The position numbers and the translations under genes are program-made. A stretch of 64,000 nucleotides of DNA from Laburnicola sp. R22_1 (Eukaryota > Ascomycota > Dothideomycetes > Pleosporales > Didymosphaeriaceae): positions 1,612,001 through 1,676,000 of the forward strand of contig JACONQ010000015.1 of the NCBI GenBank assembly GCA_014281115.1, given 5' to 3'. Numbering within the stretch: position 1 is the first letter of the stretch; each line of letters begins with the position of its first letter. This document shows, in pieces, positions 57,002-64,000 of this stretch. The notes under the pieces were generated by a model. It had not been told where the DNA came from, made no database searches, and worked only from the letters and a program-made list of their open reading frames with translations.

Positions 57002-58939
57002 TCAATTCCACGACGCACCCACCTTAGCACCACCCATCTGCCCACCCTGCCAGCTCTGCCCACCCAACGCACCATACGCTGCCGCCCCACCAGTCTGCCA
57101 CCCCTGTTGTCCACCCTGCTGCGCTCCCTTCTTAACCCCATTCACAATCCCCCACAGCCCACCCGTCAACTTTTCCTTCACCCAATTGACTTTCTCCTCC
57201 ACCCCCTCCGGCATCTTCCCCTTGCACCCCACAATAGCCCACTCACACGCCTTAACCACCTCTTTCCAAACTTCTTTATCCCCCTCCGCCAACACCGGTT
57301 TTCCTCTGTCCAGAATAATCCGCTGCAACACACCCATCATAGTCCCCTGAATCCGCGCCGTGACCTTCTCGACGTCTTGGCCCTCACGCGGAAGCAGGAT
57401 GCGGAACGTCGTCGACGACGTCGCACGGAACGAACACGACGTGAAGGAAAACGAGACGGGGGCAGCGATGTAACTCTCCGAGATGGTGGTAAAGTCGGTG
57501 GAAGGGGAGAGTGGCAGGCGGGAGAAAGCAGGGAGAGGGTATCCCGGGACTTGAGCGAAGAGGGCGAAGGGCGCATCTGCGAGTTGGACCGCTTGATGGA
57601 TGGCGGTTTCTTTTCCCGCTGTGCGACATAGGTCTTTCGTGTAGCTGGCGGGATTAATGCAGTTGCGGGCCCAGCGTCTTGCATTGCTGGCGTTGAGATG
57701 GTCTTGCACTGTACGGACAACGTCCAGGCCGTATTCGGATTCGCTGGCGCCGCGGAGGCGGAAGGCGAAGGTTACTAGGTCGTCGAGCGCTTTGTGGTAG
57801 TGTGGGCGGATCACCGAGGGGGGGAGGAACGTGTGGATGTAGTAGGCCCAGAAGTACATGTACGACGCGAGGTACTCGTACGTGATGAGTTGAGAGCCGG
57901 GGTCGACGAAGATGACTGGAATGTCGAGTTTCTTTGCGTAGTCTTCTAGGCGCTGTAGGTCGGGTAGCTTGTTAGCTCTCCCGATTGGAGACGGTTTCAC
58001 GCCATCGGCGAGATCTAGTGTGGCGGTTATGCTGATACCGGCCAGACTGGAGCGGAGGTCAGATGAAGTCGTGTTGATCCAGGTGAGCAGGAGGGACAGT
58101 ATGGGCCCGTGGTGCCAAATAATTTGCTTGGGGGAGCGGCGCGTCATCTTGAAGACGCGCTCAATGGCCGTATTTATGCGTTTGATTGTTGCATTCGCGT
58201 CACTAGTACCGGCGTAGTCAATGCCTCGGACGACTACAATAGCGTCAAATGCATAGACCGTTCCATTGAGATGCTTCTTCTCATCTGACTTTGTCAAATG
58301 CCTGACAAGATCGCAGATTCTCTCTAAGCCATTTCGTCCCTTTTTTTCCTCGGCAATGATAATCATGCGTACATCCTTCAGGTTTTTCTTCTCCTGGCCC
58401 GCATCCGCAGCAATCTTCTTCAATTTGACAATAACCTGCGCTAACTGCAGCAAGTCATCCACGTCGTCTCCACTCTCCCAGACATGCAGCGCCTCAGCAT
58501 CGCATATCGTCTCAATGCTCTTCTTGGATATTTCGTCGAAGCTGTTCTTGTGCTTGGACGGTATATCTTTGACGCTCTTCATAAACTCCACGAGGTTCCT
58601 GCAGGACGGACCTGTGAAAGATTCGGCTGGCATATTGGTAGGGAGAGGGTTGCGCTTGCGCTTAGACCTGTGGTGGCGATGGCGAGACAACGATTGCTTT
58701 GGATCTTGTCGAGGCGACGGAGGTGGCGCTGGAGGCCAGGCCGATGTTGGCGATGTGTGTCGGTGGCGGTGCCTCGAGTGCGATCGTTGAGGAGCTGGAT
58801 GCGGCTCTCTCGGCGGTGCTGAAGGCCGAGCAGCTGTTGGCGAGTTGTGTGGTTGCTGCTGTTGCTGATGATGGTGAGCCTGTGGAAGAGGGTCCTCTGT
58901 CTGGTCACGGTGGGTGAAGAAGCGCTTGAAATAGTCCAT
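57002..58939 (-). CDS. Low-complexity N-terminus protein of unknown function
   Basis: 645 residues from the ATG at 58939 (MDYFKRFFTHRDQTED); an upstream in-frame ATG at 59146 gives a less plausible extension. Residues 1-110 are His/Gln/Pro/Ser/Arg-rich (HHHQQQQQPH, RSHSRHRHRH, HRSKRKR). Residues ~115-560 are a globular region with no family I recognise, alternating helical segments (HVWESGDDVDDLLQLAQVIV, VRMIIIAEEKKGRNGLERIC, YMYFWAYYIHTFLPP). The C-terminal ~40 residues are Gly/Gln/Trp-rich (QQGGQQGWQTGG). Long antisense frames are composition shadows. The layout resembles ascomycete-specific proteins of possibly cytoskeletal or stress role, but no function can be asserted. Confidence 0.7.
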   Translation of the reverse strand: MDYFKRFFTHRDQTEDPLPQAHHHQQQQQPHNSPTAARPSAPPREPHPAPQRSHSRHRHRHTSPTSAWPPAPPPSPRQDPKQSLSRHRHHRSKRKRNPLPTNMPAESFTGPSCRNLVEFMKSVKDIPSKHKNSFDEISKKSIETICDAEALHVWESGDDVDDLLQLAQVIVKLKKIAADAGQEKKNLKDVRMIIIAEEKKGRNGLERICDLVRHLTKSDEKKHLNGTVYAFDAIVVVRGIDYAGTSDANATIKRINTAIERVFKMTRRSPKQIIWHHGPILSLLLTWINTTSSDLRSSLAGISITATLDLADGVKPSPIGRANKLPDLQRLEDYAKKLDIPVIFVDPGSQLITYEYLASYMYFWAYYIHTFLPPSVIRPHYHKALDDLVTFAFRLRGASESEYGLDVVRTVQDHLNASNARRWARNCINPASYTKDLCRTAGKETAIHQAVQLADAPFALFAQVPGYPLPAFSRLPLSPSTDFTTISESYIAAPVSFSFTSCSFRATSSTTFRILLPREGQDVEKVTARIQGTMMGVLQRIILDRGKPVLAEGDKEVWKEVVKACEWAIVGCKGKMPEGVEEKVNWVKEKLTGGLWGIVNGVKKGAQQGGQQGWQTGGAAAYGALGGQSWQGGQMGGAKVGASWN

Positions 58940-59426
58940 TGAAGATGATGCCGTGTTTGCGGAGCTATGTGCGCTTATGTATGCAACTGGGACGTGAAGT
59001 ATGGTTGTGCTGGCAGGAGCGACCGGAGAAGCGTGCGTGTGAAGTTGAACATCGATGCTGGTCGTAAGGTGGAGGCCAGGCAGCCGTGTGGGAACCGGGA
59101 CAACCGCGCTACATTGAAGAGGGCACGAAGCGTTGGAAAGCCGCAAACACCCAGCACGTGATGGTGATGACGCATCCAGTATTCACTGTGAGCTGTTTGG
59201 GGAGTATAAAGAGAGCAGTGAATATCGAATAGTGAAGTAGAGCTGAGTGCAGGTAGACTCCGATTGCCTAAGTCCTGATACGTAGACGAGTTTGAACCCA
59301 ACGCCAAACGCCGCCTGGAGCGTGATATTGAACCCAACCTTATGCGAAGAGGAATCCAAGACTGCATGTAAAATGAAGAGAATAGATAGAAGCGACTGGC
59401 AAATTCAAATGCACCGAGTACCAGAT
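58940..59426. other. Intergenic
   Basis: About 490 bases between two minus-strand genes. It holds the promoter of the unknown-protein gene and the 3' end of the GYP7-like gene. No further signal was seen. Confidence 0.4.
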
Positions 59427-62148
59427 TCACGAACCCACACCTCCACCATGCTTAAGCACGTCTTCTTTCTCGAGCTTCTCGATCTTGCGACTAAGCAGTA
59501 TCCTCAATTCAGGACTAATCACTCTAGTTTCGTCTTCACTAACTGGCTGCTTGCCGTTATCAGTCCCAGATGTGCTTGCTTGTGCGGTTGAGCTCGACGG
59601 GCCTGGGGATACTGGCGGAGAGGCAATCGATTTGCGCTTCCTTGGCTGCGGTGCTGATGGGAAGTTGCCCTTCTTATCGATCGTCTCGACTGTGCGTTGG
59701 AACCTTCGGTACAGTGACTCAGCTCGAACAAGCGTAGATTCGAGGTCCATAGTGCCTGACAATTCATTGACTAGCATCAAGTAAGCATATTGATCGAGAA
59801 AGAACCATGACTCTAGTTCGCCTCCGAACGTAGGAAAGGCGTCCTTCACTTACCATACTTCAATACTTCATCGAAGTGCTTGAGATGCGCCATGATGACG
59901 TCGCGGTGCTTCTCCAGGATAGCCAGAGCGATGAAGATGTGAAAGTTGCTGCTGAGGTAGTCTGTCCAAAGCCCTTCCCAGAGTCGGAGTACGTCGGCCC
60001 ATTCAAACTCCCGCTTAAACCATACAAGAAGCATCCGGAAAAAGAAAAAGAAGTTGGTAGAATCAGCGGATCGAAGGTGGAGGTAGAGCTTGGGATCCAT
60101 AAGCTGCACGAGGTGATCCAGAGTCAATAGCTGTCTGCGCATGCCGGATTGATCGCGGAGGAAATTTCGCTCCTGCGAGTCATTAGTGTCAGCCTTAAAA
60201 ATGAATACCACATTTCTTATAAGTGATTGCACATACCATGCGTTCCATAAATCCCACAAACCCCCAGAATGCAATAGCATCGTCCTGCATGACTGCATAT
60301 ATGGGTGCCAGCAGATCGCTCATGCCTTGAACATAGCCAAGGCCCAGGTTGTATTCGTTGTATGTGAGAAGCATGTCCTTCATCTGTTCTAAATGGACAT
60401 TCGTCCCCACATCCGCAAAAGGCGAATCGGGATCTGGGTGCGGGATGTCCTCGCCAATAAAGATGGGTATGGTTCGATCTGTTCGGTGGACATCTTTCTC
60501 TATAGAACGAACCCCATAAAATGGGAAAAGTCAGCCATGCTTGTTCGGACACTTGACCTGTGGTGATGGTACTAACCTATCCTGTTCTTCTGCTCTTTCC
60601 ACCATTCTTCGGCCTCCAAAGATTTGTGTCCCTCCACCATCTTCTCCCACCAGGCACCCTTGAGCCTAATGTATTCATCTCGCCTGCTATTCAAGTTGGC
60701 TCGCCGCTCTTCCTCTGAACTAGTCCAGTCATATACGCCGAGGAGGAACAGCCACGCTTCCTTGCGAACACCGTCGTCAGGGTGCAGGCCACCGTGGAAT
60801 ATGCGCTCCTTAACCTCGTCAGGGGTGATTTGCAGTCGACCATGCTTGTCAAAGAAGCCCTTCCACTCTTCCAGAGTAACCGGCTTCCTCCGTTCTGCCA
60901 TGGACATGCGATCCATGTCAAGAATCTCAAAGTCTCCAACATCGCTTTCCTCCATTGCCAGTACATCCTTTGCAGTCCATATTCTCTGATTGCGTTCACG
61001 CTCGCTCTGTTCGGCAATGCCCATGGCCCATCTCGCCAGATACAGCCGCGCGCTGTCAAACTCGTCCTGCAGGGTTTGGACTTCGGGGTTCTGGATAAGG
61101 CGTCGAACCTGTGGCGGAAGCTTTGGGTTCTCTGCAACAGCCTGGGCCGTTCTCCGCGTGAAGGTCGTGACCTGGCTGAGTTTCTCCAGGAAGTTCCATC
61201 TTGCCTCCTTCAGTGCCTTCGTAACAGGGTCCATACCACCGTCCCTCTTCTGAGATGACGATGCATCATCTTGTTTGCCATCTTCTGTCTTCGATTTGGG
61301 CGAGCCAGGTGCGTTCCGGCCCACTGCTCGCTTGTCCTCCTCAGTGGGCTCGATTAGGTAGATGCTGGTGTCCGCCCCCGATCGTTCAACATGTACGTAT
61401 CTCTTCAGCCATCGCAGGACCTCATCGCCACCCCAAAACATGCCGCCCCCGTCACCAAATGGGTCGAAGCTCTCTTTCGCCAGCTTCTTCCGCTGCATAA
61501 TGGTCGATTGGCACTCGCTGTCGTGGAAGAAGAGCGCCGGAAAGCTGTCGCCTGCACGGGTATTGACCACGACGCTTCCAAACCACCACCCGATGCTCGG
61601 AGGACGTACCAACAAAGAGTATATTTCGCTCACCGGAACAGCGAAAGCGTATGTCCCGACTGATGATGCATGCGAAGTAGTCGCAGGCGGCGGAGGAACG
61701 AGGTAAGTGTGTCGCGGCGGGGAAGATGAGTCTGAAAGGTCGACCTTCACGTAGGTGTCGTAGGCATCGCCGAGGGAGGATTCGGGCATCCAAGCCAGCA
61801 GAAAGGAGGAGGCATGCTCGCTTTTGGAAGACGAGGCCGTCGACGGACGGGCGTCATTGGTCTTGGACGCCGACTTTTGTTGCACCAGAGCTATGAAGCC
61901 TGGTATGTTGTCTTTGGCCGAGGGCGTAGGGTGTACGTAGACCTGTTGAGCCATCAGCGCCACGCCACGGGCCAGTGCATGAGAGAACGACCAACCTTGC
62001 TCTTGGTGTACAACAGCTTGACCCCTCGCCCGCTGCTTGTATGACGGATCGTGTTATATTCGCCCCCTTCATCGTCGCTCATGTCGTAGAACGATGCCGA
62101 CGGCGATGGCGGGCTCCGAGACGACGTTGGGGAAGCCATGCGGGGCAC
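59427..62148 (-). CDS. gyp7: TBC-domain Rab GTPase-activating protein, GYP7-like
   Basis: Five exons: 62148-61996, 61942-60577, 60499-60237, 60172-59854 and 59770-59427. All phases are consistent and the sum is 2445 bases, i.e. 814 residues. Introns are 53, 77, 64 and 83 bases. The N-terminal part is the GYP7-type region (GVKLLYTKSK / VYVHPTPSAKDNIPGF, FGSVVVNTRAGDSFPALFFHD). The TBC domain spans ~430-700: EEWKGFFDKHGRL, FHGGLHPDDGVRKEAWLFLLG, the arginine finger IEKDVHRTDR, the glutamine finger LGYVQGMSDLLAPI, FFFFFRMLLVWFKREF, and VNELSGTMDLESTLVRAE at the end. Both catalytic fingers are intact. Yeast Gyp7 stimulates Ypt7 at the vacuole, so a role in vacuole/late-endosome traffic is inferred. 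Confidence 0.9.
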
Positions 62149-62611
62149 GGCGGCTTCAAGGACGGCGAACTACCTCACAAACGACCAGAGCGGGTCAAGG
62201 AGACAGGTGGGTAGGATGGATGAATAGGGACGCAGTATTAGGGCGCGCATGCATCTACGAAGTCTGAAGTGGAGGGTGCCTGCGCCTCGGTGGAGGGAGC
62301 TGTCAGCGGCTTGATGACGTTCGGCGGGGCGCCGTGCAGCACAAGCACCAGGCACTAGATGGACTCTCCAGGGCTATGTATCGAACACGGGTCGAATCAC
62401 ATTGCCAAGGTAGATGCGTATGCACGAGATGCTTCAAGCATCACAGATGTCATTGCTTGGTCCTGCCTCATTATCTAAATCATGTGCAACCCCTCGCCAT
62501 GCCGTCGTAACGCCGTATCGCCACAGAATCGCATATGCAAGCACCATCCAACGCCTATGCCACCGATATGAAGCCTGACGAGACGCGCCGATGCTGAATG
62601 ATGAAAGCCGC
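62149..62611. other. Intergenic between Mso1-like and GYP7-like genes
   Basis: About 460 bases, mostly the 3' end of the Mso1-like gene and the GYP7 promoter. No ORF, repeat or RNA gene is supported. Confidence 0.4.
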
Positions 62612-63481
62612 CTATTGCATGCGTGGCCCGCTCGGCAGGCCGACGCGTCTCCCTCCAGCCCCAGGCGGTTGGCGAGCATTGTTGTAGCCGCCGCCGCCCC
62701 CAGAAGGCGCATATGCGTCGTCGCCGCCTGCCCATGGCGAGTTTGCCGACGTTTTGTAGTCGTCCCGCTGCCTGCCCCCTCCGCCAGCATAGCCGCCGCT
62801 GCGGTCGTCGGGATAGGGCGGCCGTCCTCCGCCTGGCCGCTCAAAGGGACTGCGCATGCCGCCTGGCGGCGCGGGCGAGGTTGTAGGACTCGGGCTTTGC
62901 GAAGAGGATGCACTCTGCGACTTGCCTGCTCCCCACAACCGTGCCTTGAGTCTGTCCTGTGCCGAGGTTCCCGAGCCGCCAGCCTGCGATGATGGCTCCG
63001 ACATGCGAAAGGACGACGCGCTCTGCTGGCTCCCGGCTCGCTGACTCGGCAGCGGCCTGCCCTGGACCTGCGGCTCTGGCGAGAGCGAGTTTCCCGGCCT
63101 CAGTCCGCCGCCTCCCCGGCCTTGAGCTCGGCGCAGCGACATGGGCTCTTGCTGTTGCTGCGGGGGCGGCTGCGAAGGCGCGTCCCAGAGGTCGCCAATG
63201 CCTCCCACTCCGCGTCCCATCTGCGGCGGTGCCGCCATCTGGCCGTACTGGCGGGTCGACGAAGAAACCATCTGGGCGGGCGCGGCCTGCGGGGCCTTGG
63301 GGTCGGGCGGCAGCCATTGCGGGAACGGCCTGCCCTTCTCTGTGTAGTATGCGCGCAGCACGCGGGCAATGTGCGAGTCGTCCTCGGTGTCGCCGTCGGT
63401 GTCGTCGGAGAGCAGCTGCCGGCGCAGCGTGTTGTAGCGCGACGTGGTGGTGGTGAGGAGGTTGTTGAGGTACGACGACAT
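62612..63481 (-). CDS. mso1: Mso1-like Sec1-binding exocytosis protein
   Basis: 289 residues, one exon. Residues 1-60 carry the Sec1-binding region of the Mso1 family: MSSYLNNLLTTTTSRYN, LRRQLLSDDTDGDTEDDSHI, VLRAYYTEKGRPFPQWLP. The rest is intrinsically disordered, rich in Gly, Pro, Ser and Gln (DLWDAPSQPPPQQQQEPM, RPGGGRPPYPDDRSGGYAGG). In yeast Mso1 binds the Sec1 SM protein and supports SNARE-mediated fusion of secretory vesicles at the plasma membrane. The conserved N-terminus and the disordered tail fit that role. It is read in the same direction as GYP7-like, but ~460 bases apart, not overlapping. Confidence 0.8.
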   Translation of the reverse strand: MSSYLNNLLTTTTSRYNTLRRQLLSDDTDGDTEDDSHIARVLRAYYTEKGRPFPQWLPPDPKAPQAAPAQMVSSSTRQYGQMAAPPQMGRGVGGIGDLWDAPSQPPPQQQQEPMSLRRAQGRGGGGLRPGNSLSPEPQVQGRPLPSQRAGSQQSASSFRMSEPSSQAGGSGTSAQDRLKARLWGAGKSQSASSSQSPSPTTSPAPPGGMRSPFERPGGGRPPYPDDRSGGYAGGGGRQRDDYKTSANSPWAGGDDAYAPSGGGGGYNNARQPPGAGGRRVGLPSGPRMQ

Positions 63482-63864
63482 GGTGCAGGATCCGGCCGTG
63501 CGTACCAGGCTCGCGGGCGTGTCGAGGTGGAGGCGTACAAGGGCTCGTTAGCTGTGTATGGGGTGGTCTCGGAGGGCGCGCAGCCGTGCAGGAGGCGGGT
63601 GGGTGGTTGTGGTGTACGCCAAGGTCGGGCGGGCGCTGCGGTTGCGAATTTCAACATCTGATGGGTGGCCCAAGCGAGCAACAAGCAGAAAGCCATTCAC
63701 TCTCTCCCGTCGCGCCTTCAGCCTGTTTCTCGCCAGTCGCTCGCCCGGAACCTTGATCCCGACCGCGACGCTACCTCGCCCGTCATCATGCACCGCCGTC
63801 CTTGACCTGACTACACACTGCCTGCCTTCCCACCCACCTACGTCAACCCCCCCGTCCGTCGAGT
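63482..63864. other. Upstream region of Mso1-like gene
   Basis: About 380 GC-rich bases lie between the Mso1 start (63481, minus) and a possible plus-strand start at 63865. A CT-rich leader (CCTTCCCACCCACCTACGTC) precedes the latter, consistent with a divergent promoter. Confidence 0.4.
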
Positions 63865-64000
63865 ATGAGCCGCCGCCGCATCGCCGTCGGCCTCGCCTGC
63901 GGACCCGTCCTGTGTTGCTGGCTTGCCTTTGCCTCGTGCTGCTGCCCGCGGCGCCTGCGACCCCGTGGCGAACGGGACGACAAGCGCCGCTTCGAGAGAC
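63865..64000 (+). CDS. Possible start of a gene cut by the window edge
   Basis: ATG at 63865 is followed by 45 open codons to the end of the window. The product begins MSRRRIAVGLACGPVLCCWL, a signal-peptide or membrane-anchor-like segment, then RRLRPRGERDDKRRF. The CT-rich stretch directly upstream is the main support. It is too short to name and could be a chance GC-rich frame. Confidence 0.25.
   Translation, partial: MSRRRIAVGLACGPVLCCWLAFASCCCPRRLRPRGERDDKRRFER

Noticed and set aside
57107..58917. Long antisense frames across the 645-residue gene
   Set aside because: They arise from GC-biased codon use of the minus-strand gene and show Arg/Ser-rich composition without motifs.
1..64000. 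tRNA and rRNA genes
   Set aside because: I scanned for A/B box and T-loop motifs such as GGTTCGAATC and found no stretch that folds into a convincing cloverleaf by eye.

Overview
The window looks like a filamentous ascomycete chromosome (Pezizomycotina, plausibly Dothideomycetes). Three things point there: short introns of about 47-83 bases with GT...CTRAC...AG signals, the gene families present (Zn2Cys6 regulator, TRI12-like and DHA1 MFS pumps, mitochondrial sulfide:quinone oxidoreductase, GYP7-type TBC protein, Mso1), and large AT-rich blocks with the signature of repeat-induced point mutation (RIP). Taxonomy below Pezizomycotina is inference.

Layout. 1-9.5 kb is gene-bearing: the 3' end of an MFS pump, a 494-residue membrane protein, two small secreted protein genes (one with four exons, one carrying a near-perfect foldback in its coding sequence), an acidic conserved gene, a NADAR-domain gene and a partial inverted copy of the acidic gene's first exon and intron. 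It then decays into truncated transcription-factor and MFS pseudogenes. 9.9-39.24 kb is a 29-kb RIP island: a pogo/Fot1-like fragment, a Ty3/Gypsy element (gag-pol readable through many TAG stops), then very AT-rich nested repeats. A Ty1/Copia element (28878-34033) with 162-bp LTRs and a GTAAG target duplication sits in one old repeat, and a GC-rich 194-bp solo-LTR-like insert (34369-34562) sits in the same host copy.

39.2-44.3 kb is a gene island of three genes: an MDR-type oxidoreductase, a Zn2Cys6 regulator and an MFS transporter. They may form a small metabolic cluster. 44.3-47.4 kb is a second RIP block containing a complete but degraded pogo/Fot1-like element (45119-47322) with TIRs and TA duplications. 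47.8-64 kb is a gene-dense core: a GPI-anchor-like protein with two His/Cys-rich repeats, an F-box-like protein, sulfide:quinone oxidoreductase, a Mutator-like element (51734-53945, 76-bp identical TIRs, 9-bp duplication), a basic protein of DUF2011 type, an F-box-like pseudogene, a 645-residue unknown, a GYP7-like Rab GAP in five exons, an Mso1-like Sec1-binding protein, and perhaps the start of one more gene at the right edge.

Functionally, the right part holds housekeeping membrane-traffic genes (GYP7, Mso1) and sulfide detoxification. The left part and the two island borders hold the accessory content (secreted proteins, pumps, regulator, pseudogenes). No tRNA, rRNA or CRISPR was seen. 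All joined exons below were worked out by eye from splice signals and reading-frame agreement.
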